From: Lanius collurio | Lineage: Eukaryota > Chordata > Aves > Passeriformes > Laniidae | Length of the DNA stretch: 64,000 bases | Reading direction: 5' to 3' | NCBI GenBank assembly: GCA_020086605.1 | Contig: JACBWW010000003.1 | Location: 56,046,206 to 56,110,205 of the forward strand | Part shown: positions 50,746-61,860 of the stretch, piece by piece | Layout: every line of letters begins with the position of its first letter | How positions within the stretch are numbered: position 1 is the first letter of the stretch | Notes under the pieces: model-generated | What the model was told of the DNA's origin: nothing | Databases searched by the model: none | What the model saw: the letters and a program-made list of their open reading frames with translations, nothing else | Position numbers and translations under genes: made by a program

Positions 50746-53700
50746 CATGCAGGGGGCAGAGCTTTGGACTCATCTCTGCTTGAGAGGCTTGGTTATTTAT
50801 TAATTATATTTAAAGTTTTATAACAGCTTAAAAGGAATGCGAGCCAGAGGCAACACTTCCAGTGAAGCCTCCCTTGTGCAATGCTTGTGTAATTCTCTTG
50901 GTTTAGTGCTGGTTTGTGCGGCTAAAATAGGCTTCAGACTGTTCCCTTCTCTAATGCCTCCACTGGCCATGGCGATTTCTTTATCCTTTGACATGAGAAT
51001 GTTCTGATGGACAGACCCCCCAAAAGGGGTTTTGAAATCACAGTGCATGGGAGTCCAGCAGGCAGACCAGTACAAAATCTTTCCCAATCTCTTTCTAAGG
51101 AAAATCTGTAAGATTAATGCCTTTTGATGCCCATTTGGTGAGACTAGAGAGAATATTTTGCAAGCCACTTTCCTTTTCCTTAAAGTTCCACTTGCCATAA
51201 CAAGATGAATGTGGCTGATAGGTTGCGGGATCCAAACTTCTGATAAAGATCCTGACAAAATTAGGGTATCAAGGAGTGTTGTAAGTGAACGAGTTCAGGT
51301 GAGTTCAGAATTTATGTATACTGGCTTGTTGAGTTGGGAAACGCTTTGATAAATATATTTATGGTTTGCCACTACCTTTTACTTAGTGCAAACCAACCAT
51401 TTATTCAGTAGAAGGCACTTCTGAAGTAGAAGTTCCCTGGCGTGAATAGTTTGACTTCAAAACACTGGGAACAGGAGAAATTGATTTTGGCATGGGTAAC
51501 TAAAGACTGGACTCTGCTGAAAGATCACTTGTAAAGGTACTTGGTATTAATCACTCCAGGGAGCCTGCTCCGGGTTTCCTCTGGCACCTTGGAACCTGCC
51601 CCATTCCAGGCAGCCGCTGCCATCTACAGCCACCTGCTGGCTCATCCCTGCATCCTGACGGTTCTGCACAAGGTCCTGCAAGGCGCAAGGAGAAGACAGG
51701 GTGTCTCTATTTGATACCACCAATGTATTTTTTAAAAAATGTTACCTATTTAACCTGAACATGGCTTCTCATTCTGAAGAGACCTTTTGAGACTTTTATT
51801 GCCTTTGCATTCTTTCTCTTTTTATATACATTCCCTCATTGCACGAGCCCAGTTTCTTCCAGACACTTAGCACATCTTAGTTAATGAAAACATTGCAGGT
51901 TTGCATAGCAGATGAGTATAATTATGACCATATTGCAGCAGAGAGTACTGAGAATTAAGCCAGGTGAAGCTCCAAAATCTCTCAGAACATCATTGGTAGG
52001 GGCCCTTGTCTGACCATTCCTGTTTGCACTGTTTGATACTTGCTGGTGTTTCTTGAGATGCTGGCCCCAAGGAAGGAGAGACTGGGAGACAAGATCTGCT
52101 GCACCTTGTTAGAAGACATGTGAGGAGTCCCTGGAAATCTTTCCGCCCTCTGTCCTTCCCTAGTGCTGAGTTTAGTTTTGCAGAATGCAAGCAGGGAAAG
52201 ACAGGCTTGAAAAACACAATGCAAATTCAGTGTATTGCAGATGGGCTGCGGGTTGTACTTTGATTTACCAAATTTGCATAGCCAGTATTAGCTATATCTT
52301 AATGTACTTAAAAATATGTTAATCAATTAAGAAGTGCTTAGAAAATAATATGCAAGCTAAATAAAATAAGGCAGTGGAAGGTGTGCTTAAGGAAGTGGTT
52401 CCTGAGAGGTTTCTTCAGCTCAATATCTGTGGAGAAGATGCCACCCCACTTCAGCAAGGCGTTATCAAGATAAGGTACTAAGTGACTGCTTTGATTTTAG
52501 CAATAAACAATATTATCTGTGTTTCTTGATTTCTTTTAAATTAACATGCAACTTTCTGTAATAGTTGCAGGTTTCATAAACAAACCCAGTAAAGGTAACA
52601 AATGTTAATTTGGCCTACTAACCACAATTTAGTATGATAATAAACAGCTTTTGTTCTTTCCATTCCTGTGTTGCTGACTGTGCCATTTCTTCTTTAATCC
52701 CCTGTTCAGTGCATCAATCCTTCAGTTACCCTGTTGACTTAATTTTTTCTAGGAAATAAAATCTTCCTGGCCCATTGTGCATCTCTTCACATCTCTGACC
52801 TTTGGAGCTATCCAAATGAATAGAGACAGAACACTTGATTCTAGAGCTCTTGGTGTTTACAACAGTTACAAAAACCAAAGTGGATGAAGGAAATTACTGT
52901 GGTGGCAATAAGGAAATAAACAGCTGTGATCTGAGTCTTAAGCCATTTTCAGTCTGTTCCTGATGGCTCCTCTTCACAGACATCGTCCTTGTACCATCAC
53001 TGAAAGTCAACTTCCTAGCCAAGGTTCAAGCCCTCACATCATCCTCTCTGATGTATTAATTGCCCTTGACACCACTATTAAAGGCCTGTCCTTTGATACC
53101 TTATAGCATTGGGCATGAGGACTTTTCTATGCTCTTTTTCTTCCAGTCTAGACTCCCTCAAGTCTTTCCCCAAAGCTTTCCCTCCCACCTCAAGGTGTAG
53201 CCTCCTCAAAAGGTACTCCACCCTCAATCCTCCGTCCTTGGGTGACCTCTCCTGCTGATGTAATTATGTGTATGTGATTATTACCTCTATCTATCTACCT
53301 TTAAAATATTTATCTACTGTTGATCTTCCACACATTGGTTTCACATGCCACTGCCTCCCTAGTGCTACATCCTGACAGACAGCTTGCTACCAAGCTCCCT
53401 GAGATCCGAAAAAGGAACTCATTAAAAAACAAACCCAACAACGCAGCCTTCCTTAGCTCTCTGGCCAGCAGCCAGTGTGTGTGTCAATTTAAATGTCTTT
53501 GATATTTAAATTTAGCTCCCTCTTGCTGCTGATACTATTTGGCAGAAGGTGTGCTTACAATAATATTCCCAAAGCTATTCACCAGACATCTCTGTGCCAC
53601 ACTCAAAACTTCCCAGGAATTCACATTTTTGAATAACCAAAAGGTAGGAATGAGTAAACTATCAATGCTATCCTAATTGGTTAAAGGGATGATTTTCTTG

Positions 53701-54851
53701 TTTTCACTCTCTTCTTTCTGCTCTCTGTGTGTTTATATGCTGTACCTAGCCAAGAAATGTCTTTAACTGTTCAAGACATATCTTAAGGTTTCTTGGAAAA
53801 TTAATGTGCATTTTTACAGGATTTTTTAAATAGAATTGCAGGGAAGTAAAGAAGTGGTTTATTAATAGTACAGTATGACTATAGATCTGCAATGCTGATA
53901 TGTGGTATCAGAGGCAGATGTATTATCTGACTGAGAATGTTGTACTTCTAGGTCCCAGATTTGACATAGTTGTGCAAGGTAGTGCAGATCAAACTAGAGC
54001 TTTTCACACATTGAATGTTTTGGTTTAACAAGAAGGAAATAAGTTGCCTGGCAGCTAGACTCAGTAGGATCCTTCAACTATGTTAGTTTATGGCTTTTTT
54101 CAGAAAACTTCAACGCTTCAGAGTTGTGCAAGTATTACCTTCATGTATTTTTTAATTTATGAATTGTTCTTCATTGAGGTTCCTGTCTCTCTTTTGAGAG
54201 GGACTGCTGTGTACTCTGGGTTTATTAGTATTCAAATATGTAAATTTTTAAAACATTACAGAATGAGGTTACAAAACTCGGATTCAAATGATTCTATGTC
54301 ATTTTGGATGGTTGTGACCAAAATATAGGTGCTATTAGTTGTAAGAAATCAGTAACTACATTTTTTAAAGAGGGAAAATTAGTGACAGTTACTTAGATGT
54401 TGCCATAACCTGATGATACCAACATCTATGTCATTACAGGACCTCGACACTTTGAATCCCACTGAGATTCAGGAGGAAATTTTTTTGTCCCTCCTATTTC
54501 ATCTGCAGGATTTTATATTATGTATATGCTGACGTATAATTCTATACAGCCATGGCTGGAGGTGTCTGCTTTTTATCCATAATAGCTCAGAAGTAAAGCA
54601 TTTACCTAGACCTAAATCACCTCCAGTTTTTATCCTGGGGCATTGGAACTGGCTAGGTAAGTGCTATAGTCACCCAGCTGTTCAGGTGAGAAGCTCTAAA
54701 TAGTGTATTACATAAAATTATTAAATACCAGGAGGAGTTGGGTAAAACACCCACTTCTTGAATGCTTTAATGACCATATTCTAGTATACTTATTTGCTTT
54801 CCTTGTCCTACTGAATATTCAGGTGTTGGGATTTATATATATATCCTGCAG
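50746..54851. other. Unique non-coding stretch
   Basis: No gene or transposon recognised. It begins A+T-rich directly after the CpG island. A (TA)n run closes it at 54834-54844. Frames are at most 146 codons (minus, 50818-51258) and show no motif. Confidence 0.55.
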
Positions 54852-55028
54852 CAGATGGATAGAGTGACAACAAAGAGGAGGAAGCTCTGGATTAAAACTT
54901 TCTCTGGAATAGTGGCACTTGGACTTTGTTGTCCCACATGCTGGGTGCCTTACACGGGCAGCCAGATAATTGCTCTGAGCTTTGAGGTAAATGGTCAAGC
55001 CCTGCCTATCCTTTGGAAGGGCTGTTGA
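54852..55028 (+). other. Short open frame with splice-like borders, product unknown
   Basis: A TATATCCTGCAG acceptor-like site (AG at 54850-54851) precedes CAG-ATG. The ATG at 54855 opens a 57-codon frame to a TGA at 55026-55028. A good donor match (GAG|GTAAAT, GT at 54987-54988) would cut an exon of exactly 135 bases, in phase at both ends. The predicted start is basic (KRRK at residues 8 to 10 and nearby), then hydrophobic (GIVALGLCC), like a signal anchor. The upstream pyrimidine tract is weak. A further acceptor-like CTTTTCTTCCTAAG lies near 55043-55056 and a poly(A) signal at 55465. It could be a small exon, a viral or gene remnant, or chance. No family recognised. Confidence 0.15.
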
Positions 55029-55464
55029 CCTTCATCCTACTTTTCTTCCTAAGAGGACAATTACAACACAGTATCTGCAGAATCAGAACCCCAAATGCAA
55101 ATAGAAAGCAGGAGGTACAGTAAAGCTGCCATTGATAAAATCTTGTCAATAGATAATAATCTTTCATGGACAACTGCAAGAACACCCCCCTTTTGTCTTG
55201 TCCCTGAGCCCTTCCTTGTTCGTGGAACCCTTATCATTAAGCTGCAGAGAGGACCTGCTGCTTTTAGCTTCTTAGAACTATCCAGCAAGGACTTTAGGGA
55301 GGGGATACTTAAACAGGCAAGTTATACTGATTTTAGTAGTAAATTTGGCAGAAATGTAAATTTATTGGTTCTTCCAGCAGCTTGAGTGTAGTATTTATCT
55401 GTGAAGTTACCTATGGCTTGTTCTGTATTGCATCTTTTTCTTACACTGTTTTTGTTCACAATAT

Positions 55465-55505
55465 AATAAAAAGCCTATTAAATTGAGTGGGAATTGTGTT
55501 TTTGC
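55465..55505 (+). terminator. Poly(A) signal with GU-rich downstream element
   Basis: AATAAA at 55465-55470 (and ATTAAA at 55477-55482) is followed by GTGGGAATTGTGTTTTTG, a GT-rich stretch at the right distance for cleavage-stimulation-factor binding. A plus-strand 96-codon frame ends about 80 bases upstream (55385). The arrangement fits the 3' end of a transcript, but isolated AATAAA sites are common in A+T-rich DNA. Confidence 0.25.
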
Positions 55506-57230
55506 CTCTGTCACTCAGATGGAGAGTTTTTATCATGGTGCTTTAAAAGCTCTGCAAAGCTACAAGCAGGAAAGTTTCAGTGTGAGAAAACTGCTTGACA
55601 TTAATTATTGAATGCATATTAATATTCATAAGGGACCTAATTAGCTGGGAAAGTCATAGTGATCTTATTTGCTGATTAGTAGAGAAAACACTGACATATT
55701 TTTCCTAAGTTCACCTTGTTGACTAAAATTTGTGTCAATGAGCAAGGTTAAGAACAAGAGGATAATCATCCTGGTGAGATAATAACTGCTGAAGTAAAAG
55801 TGATGGAAATGCAACAGTGATTTTTCAGCAGGTAAGAAATCTAAAGTCATATGATAATTTAGTTTGGAACGACCTCTGGAGGTAGGTTGATCCAACTCCC
55901 CCATCAAACCTGGGCCAAATTCAAAGTTACCTTCCCCAGTGCCTGGAGGGGACATGGCAGTGTTTACAAAACACCAAACAGGAAATGTGTGAGGTAGATG
56001 TAATTAGGTATAAAAGACAAAGCTAAGAGTGGTTCTTTGCAGTTTCATCCAGGAAAAAGTAGTTTTTGAAGTCATCAAGCTGTCCTGTTTGGCCAGGCAG
56101 TGTTAAAATAAGTAAGATAAAATGCTGAAAGCTTACTTAAAATGAGTGGTTTCTTTCTGATCATCTAGGGAGGAAAGTCTCCCATGTTTTGCTAAAATAA
56201 ACCTCCCACTTCCTAAAAAAAGACAGTAATTCAGGACAGCCATGAATGTACCAAGTAGCAGCCAGGCCTTGCCTAACAATTAAATTGTTAATGATGTATC
56301 TTCTCTCCTCTGGCTCACTTATGGACCACTGCAGAAATGGCTTACACAAGATAACTGCCTCAGGTTGCTGAGGATAAGGCACAAATGTGCAGGAAGAGCA
56401 GCCAAGCTGCACCAATGTCTTCCTGAGAGGTGGCTGGGATGAGCAGCAGCAATCCTGGCACAAACAGCCCTGTGTAATGAAGTGCAGCGCTTCCTGCTCA
56501 CCTCCTGGCCCATACTTACATTGCTCTCCATCACATTTATTAAAGACAGGCAGCATTACTTTATTCCCACTCCTGGGAAGGGTCATCACCTTGCGATTTT
56601 GTCCAGGAAGCATTCAGCCTTGTTATAGTTCTTCCCACTGCTGTTTATGTGACTCATGTTGAGGGTGAGAATCAAAGGCAGGTGAAGTTCTTGTGGGAGC
56701 TGACCTTGTTCAGCAGGGCTCTGCCATCTTCAGACAATTTTCAGGTTGCTTCTGTACACTAAGAAAAGGCTACTTCAGCTGTTATGATGGGGAAAGATGT
56801 ACTCGATACTTCCAAGGAACTTTTAAAATTGGATTTGGGTTTCTACTATTTCCACATTGAGAATGTTGCCATTTTTGCAGCTGAGACTGAGATAGTTTGA
56901 CAGCTGGGGAAAAAAATGATGAAGATTCTTACAGAAAAACCTGTATTTTTCCCTATAACCTGCACAAAAAGCCCCAAAAATTATAAAATCAGGAAGCTTA
57001 GTAACTCATGTGAAACTTTGTGGATGCTTACATTTCTACTTACATTTTCTTCTTATTTTTCTCCCTAATGTTTGCTTGCTGTTTTGAACCACCCATGCTA
57101 GCACAACCTTACTGACTGTGCATGTTTCATTATTTGGGTCTGATGCATTGGTGATGAAATTTTTAGGATCTGCCAGCTATTCTATTGTCTCATGAAGTGT
57201 TGTAACGCTTGCTTTAATTCTTCATTTTAG
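55506..57230. other. Unique non-coding stretch with one CR1 remnant
   Basis: Contains a TAATTA-rich stretch at 55598-55650 and the CR1 remnant at 55.85 kb. A minus-strand frame of 150 codons (56161-56613) is Cys-rich and includes a good donor match (GTAAGTAT, plus 56512-56519). I see no acceptor of quality and no known domain. Confidence 0.5.
55846..55930 (-). mobile_element. CR1 3'-end remnant
   Basis: The plus strand reads as the complement of a CR1 terminus: a decayed tail, then TTTGGAACGACCTCTGGAGG, then GATCCAACTCCCCC, then GGGCCAAATTCAAAGTTA. Only about 85 bases remain. It is short and diverged, so confidence is moderate. Confidence 0.6.
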
Positions 57231-57415
57231 GATTAGAAAGACTGCCAGTCCGAAAAGCATGTAAAAGTCTGATTAGAAGGTTGTCTTTCCAGTGGTAGCT
57301 TTTGGATTTATGGAAGAGCCAGAGACTGAATTTTTTTGACCTTTCTGAAATGTTTACCAAAATGTACAGTGATTATTTTGGTAATGTGATAATAAATTTC
57401 ATACATTTATTATCA
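57231..57415 (+). other. Possible terminal exon ending in a hairpin
   Basis: GCTTTAATTCTTCATTTTAG (AG at 57229-57230) is a strong 3' splice-site match. One frame then reads 21 codons, basic in composition (LERLPVRKACKSLIRR), to a TAG at 57296-57298. About 93 bases later an AATAAA lies at 57391-57396, within the left arm of the long hairpin described separately. Acceptor, short frame, stop and poly(A) signal in this order resemble a last exon. A GTAAAA at 57261 could instead end a 30-base microexon. There is no known homology, and a chance arrangement is quite possible. Confidence 0.15.
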
Positions 57416-57429
57416 CATTACCAACATAA
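57373..57429. repeat. Long inverted repeat (hairpin), 20-bp perfect arms
   Basis: Arms at 57378-57397 and 57405-57424 are exact reverse complements with a seven-base loop (TTCATAC). After one mismatched pair the pairing continues four more bases on each side (57373-57376 with 57426-57429), giving 25-base arms with one mismatch. ATAAATTTCAT also occurs as a direct repeat at 57392-57402 and 57426-57436. The A+T-rich stem holds an AATAAA. Such an exact inversion suggests a recent template-switch event, a tiny foldback element, or selection for an RNA stem. Confidence 0.92.
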
Positions 57430-57436
57430 ATTTCAT

Positions 57437-59210
57437 CAAAAGACATTGGGTACAAAGGAAAGATTCTGAATAATATTAATTTGTGATTATAAATTTCCTA
57501 AACTAAGCTCAAATAGTGTCTTTGCCATGCTGTTTTGAATAAAAAGCATCCGAAATTCCAGACTACCTCCCTGAGAAGATCAGTGCAATGGATTCTCAGT
57601 TCAGACCTATTTTTAAATGCACAGCACTGCACACACTCAGAGCTAAGGAAGATCATTTCATAAGGTTTAAGTGGTTGAAAAAAGAGAGGCTGGGGTATGG
57701 CCTGAAAGCTGTGACTATGAACAGCAGAAAGGCAGAGGAAAGACTTGCAGGTGTGACCTTGAGGAGAAGCTGAGAGCTGGTCTTGCAGGTCCTGAAGTCA
57801 CACACGCCCTCTTTTACAGGCAATGAAACATCCCACCAGAGTTTGCTGCTTCTGCCGATGTTGAAATGGATTCATGCACATTGTTTGCAAATAAACGATT
57901 TCATACTCACAGCATAACCAATCTGTATCAACAATTTTTATTCCAATAAAAAAGAAATCCTTGCACGGCCTTACAGTTTGAGGAGCTCCTTGAGTGAAAA
58001 GGGTACCACTAGTCAATAGCACTTCAAATACAAAACTCTTCAATAAACCTTGAAAGGCTTTGAAGACTTGACTTTTTGTTAGCATTTTACTCTGGAGTAT
58101 GTCACAAAGTAAACTAAAACATCACATTACATTTCTGGTTTTTCTCAAGTACTGAAGAACAATGTGTGGGATTCTGCTGTATAATACAAGACTGAAAGGA
58201 GAATTGCTCCTTTGATTAATTCAGATCTTTAGAGCAGTCAAGTAAGGAAACTGAAAAAGTTTGGGAAAGAAATAAATGCAAATCAGCAGAAAGTCTGAAA
58301 TGGACCAGAAATCTCATATATATTTGGTACTGCTACTGCAAAGGCAGGACTTCACATAATGGGAACTTCTACAGAGCTAGCTGGAAATGCAAAAGCAAAT
58401 GTTAGAAAAAAATTTCAGAATTCTTGACAGATAGGAATGCTTGTGAGATAATGAGAGGTTTTGGGGTTTTTTTGAGGAAAAAATATATTTGTATGGTTTA
58501 TTTCAGGTGAAAAACTTCCATCTGTGAGAAGCTAACAAAATAAAACATCAATTTACTTTAGAAAAAAGAAATGATACCAAGTTTTCATAGATGACAATAA
58601 ATCAGATTAAAACAGAATTTTCCTGAAGCTGCAGATTCACCTTTAGGTCCTTGACACATATGCAGTGACAGATTAAATCTGGTTGGCTGAAATTGTTCTG
58701 ACTCTGACTATCCACCAAACCTTAAGGCACAGCTAATGCCAAAGTGTTTTAAATCTAAAATCCAAAAATGGACTAACCCTAAATACAACTTGCCTTGTCA
58801 CAGTACTTATTCCAGGGAAGGGTGAGGCACATATATGGGGTGGGCTGGATCTTGAATGCCATCAATTTTAATCTGCCATCACATTGTGTTTAAGCATTAA
58901 GTACATTTCTGCTGCTGCCAGAGAAGAGGAAGCTTTAGCCAAGAAATGTCATTGGACAAGACAAACTTGAGCAAAAATGTTATGACTGATCTGTGAGGAA
59001 AAAAACATACTGAAAGCATGAGACAGAGTAACTGAAGTTTTGTGGGAGAAATGAGTTCTGTTAAAGGTATTAGTTGATCTTTAAATATTTAGCTCATCTA
59101 ACTGTATTCAGAAACAGGATGTAAAGGAGACAAAAAATACTCTTATTCATGTAGCCAACTCTTTTTCTTTATAGCACAGTAGTACGAATATGCCACAAAC
59201 CATTTCATCC
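57437..59210. other. Unique non-coding stretch
   Basis: No gene or transposon recognised. A minus-strand AATAAA (plus TTTATT at 58497-58502) would be the nearest canonical poly(A) signal for the minus-strand frame at 59.2-59.4 kb. Confidence 0.5.
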
Positions 59211-59375
59211 TTAGCTAATGTCTTCTTTCGCAGCAGAGCTGCCCATTAATCCAAATGCTCCTTGCACGGTCCGCTTGTCATAACAATCCTTGCATGGTTT
59301 TGAATGTGAAATCAGGACTTCTCTGGGACCTTCTCTTGGGGTCTGGCTCCAAATAATAAGAATGCAAGCTGGCAT
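59211..59375 (-). other. Minus-strand short frame, possible last coding exon
   Basis: On the minus strand an ATG (59373-59375) opens 54 codons to a TAA at 59211-59213. The composition is unusually protein-like: an ILIIW stretch, SQTPREGPREV, a KPCKDCYDKR cysteine motif and a GLMGSSAAKEDIS end. An acceptor-like site (TTTCTCTGTGTGGGATGCCAG, AG at plus 59369-59370, with a TTAAC branch-point candidate upstream) would start the exon at 59368. Three CpGs survive in the frame. I know no family with this C-terminus. No partner exon was found further upstream on the minus strand. It could be a real terminal exon, a pseudogene piece or chance. Confidence 0.2.
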
Positions 59376-60021
59376 CCCACACAGAGAAAGTTAATGGACA
59401 GACCTCCCTTGACATGATTCTAATGACCATGTTTTGTCTTTGTTACTCTCAGTAAAGTCCCAGCATTGTTTTCTCAGACTAGAACTCCCAGGAACATTTG
59501 AATTGCTACAGCCCATTAGGTAATTAAGACCAGGATTCCTCAAATGCCAGAACATGGTCTGTGTTCAGGCTGGGAGTAAATCAGCTTATCAAGGTCTGGC
59601 AAGACCAAGGAACAACCAAGACTATAGGGAAAGTCAGCAGTACAGTAGGCTGAAAAGGGAGGGCTTCTTGGGCAGCAGGGAGCATTCTGTGTCCAGTTCC
59701 CTGAAGAGCAGAGTACCTGCTACCACTGGCTCTTCTGTAAGAGCACCCTGAGCTCATCTCTCAGTCCTTCCTGATGCCTGTATCTGGCTCTTTGGTAAAT
59801 AGAGAAGAATGAGGCTCATGTCACTGATAATCACTTTTATCAGAAGCACTTCAGTTTTGGCACAGAAACTGTTCTCCAGCAACACATCGCTTGCTTTCAC
59901 TCTTGAACCGTCCCAGCCACCAGCCAATAGGAATAGAGGTGACATGCATAAACAAACAATAAAAACAAAAATATAATATTTCAGTTGACAGGGATTTACA
60001 ATCATCATCTAGTCCAACTGA
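59376..60021. other. Unique non-coding stretch
   Basis: Nothing recognised. A 42-base segment at 59478-59519 has acceptor- and donor-like borders but no support beyond that. Confidence 0.5.
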
Positions 60022-60846
60022 GTCTGAAGATCTTCTTGACTTTGGCAGCCTTGAGGGTGTGGGCCCATGTGAGCCTCATGAAGTTCAGCAAGGCCAGGAA
60101 CAAGGTCCCACACCTGGGTTGGGGCAACCCCCAAAATCAACACAGGCTGGAGGTAAAGGGATTGAGAGCCGCCCTGCAGAGGAGTGCTTGTGGATACTGG
60201 TAGACAAAAAATCCTGAATGAATTGGAATAGGCACTTGCAGCCCAGAAAGCCAGCAGTACCCTGCTCTGTATCAAAAGTGTGTCCAGCAGGTTGTGAGAG
60301 AGGGGGGTTTTTCAACCTCCACTCTGGTGAGGTCCCACCTCCAACTGCATCCAGCTCTGGAGTCCTTAGTACAAGAAAGACATGAAACTGTTGGAACACA
60401 TCAAGAGGAGGGCCACAAGGGTGGTCAGGGGGGCTGGAGCACCTCTCCTATGAAGAAAGACTGAAGGAATTGAGATTGTTCAGCCTAAAGAAGACTCTGA
60501 GGAGACCTCACTACAGCATTTCCATACTTAAAGGGGGCTTATAAGAAAAAGGGAGATGTGCTTTTTCTTAAATGTGGGAGTGTAGTGACAGGATGAAAGG
60601 CAAGGGTTTTAAAGTAAAAAAGGGTAAATTTAGATTAGACATAAGGAAGAAATTCTTTTACAGTGGTGGTGAAATGCTGGAACAAGAAGTTATCCAGAGA
60701 GTTGTGGATGCTCTATCACTGGAAGTGTTTAAAGTCAGGTTGGATGGGGCTTTGATCAACCTGACTCAGTGCAAGATGGGATGTTGGACTAGATGATCTT
60801 TCAAAGTCTCTTACAAGTCATACCATTTTATGATTTTATGATTCTT
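60022..60846 (+). mobile_element. CR1 non-LTR retrotransposon, 3' part with intact tail
   Basis: A sense CR1 of about 0.8 kb. It starts in the ORF2 region just after the RT catalytic core: the frame at about 60060-60190 reads VSLMKFSKARNKVPHLGWG, the counterpart of CR1 VNLMKFNKAK. It then passes through the YKKDMKLLEHIKRRATRVV block and the FRLDIRKKFF block. The 3' end carries the diagnostic octamer-like tail, here ATTTTATGATTTTATGATTC, at 60826-60844. Stops and frameshifts break the frame (for example around 60205-60215). The 5' truncation is typical. Directly beyond the tail lies another repeat-like segment. Confidence 0.95.
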
Positions 60847-61860
60847 CACATCAAAACTCAGACTGTCGAAATAGAGAGCAGATGGAAAGGATGCTGTAGA
60901 TGAGAGAACAGAAGAAGTCCCCTTTTCTCGGCTCTTCTTTTTCCCTCAGTGTTGTAAATGACTGTTTTAAGGTAAATGAAAGAATCACCTTCAAAGGTGA
61001 AATATTGGCAAAAACAGGTGTAATATAAAAGCAAAAGCAAGACAATGTTAGTTTGCAAGTTTCACTCTATTACTTACTAGATGGTTAAAGCACATAGAGA
61101 AATAGCAAACAAAAATCCAAAATCAATTAATCCAAAGCAAAATAAACCCAAAGCTATCTATGTGGAGGCTGAGGGAGGGGTGGGGGTGGTGAGAAAAGGA
61201 TAGGGAAGGGTAAGGATAAAAAGGAATATGGAAGATATGGAAGACCCTCCTGTCCCCGCACTAAACTGAGCCTGGACTTGACAAACCAGTAATGCCTAAA
61301 GGTCCAACAGCACCTAATCTTAAAAGCACTTAATCTTAACATCACTTAACCTTGACAGCACTTAGCACGAAACAGCACTTAACAGCACTTATCAATAACT
61401 TAAGTTGCATAATTTGACAAAGTATTCATATAAAATTTACTATACAACAACAGTTACTTACTTACAGGCCCCACTTACAAATCTGAAGTACTTAAGAATC
61501 TAGGGGAGCAATATTCCTAGTACATTTGCTAGAGCATATTCACACTCGAATGCACACAGACATAAAGGAGTCTGTACAAGGTATACCTGTGAAAAATTCC
61601 CCTTGAATCCAGTGAAGTACTCATGTTTGCCTTTGCATCTTGTCAATAGGTGAAGGGTTGAGCCTAAGGTGTGGGAATATCAACCATGAGGTTCAGCTGT
61701 CCTCCACGTTTAACAAACTTGAGAGTTTGCTGGCTCTTAGAGGTCTCACTCAGAAGGATTTTTCTGGTTGCAGCTGCTGCCATCCAGGAAAGCTCCAAGA
61801 GTCTCACTTTGGACCACTGCATACAGGGTTGCAAGAGAGTTGGCTTTAGTCACAGTATTT
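60847..61860 (-). mobile_element. Repeat-like segment, possible LTR-retrovirus remnant
   Basis: About 1 kb that looks repeat-derived. It has a purine-rich block (61165-61245, with G runs), a degenerate minisatellite (61306-61402) and, read on the minus strand, an AATAGA in a setting resembling an LTR poly(A) site (plus about 61065). It also has a strong donor-like GTAAGTAAGT (plus 61456-61465). These fit an ERV LTR plus leader in antisense. TG/CA ends and a target duplication could not be identified, so class and borders are uncertain. Confidence 0.3.
61306..61402 (+). repeat. Degenerate minisatellite, unit about 16 bases
   Basis: Around six imperfect copies of a unit near ACAGCACTTAATCTTA follow one another, some shortened to ACAGCACTTA. 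Variation between copies shows that the array is not freshly expanded. Arrays of this kind are common in the U3 part of bird LTRs, which would fit the surrounding repeat-like segment. Confidence 0.75.

Noticed and set aside
56161..56613. 150-codon Cys-rich minus-strand frame with a good donor match (GTAAGTAT)
   Set aside because: No recognisable domain, no convincing acceptor upstream, and two other frames are open over parts of it. Length is within what chance gives in 64 kb.
59478..59519. 42-base microexon-like segment (acceptor TTTTCTCAG, donor AG|GTAATT)
   Set aside because: Only splice-like ends support it. Such short pairs are frequent by chance.
59995..60021. Short stretch (CATCATCTAGTCCAACTGAG) resembling an antisense CR1 terminus just before the sense CR1
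   Set aside because: Too short to tell from chance or from part of the sense element.
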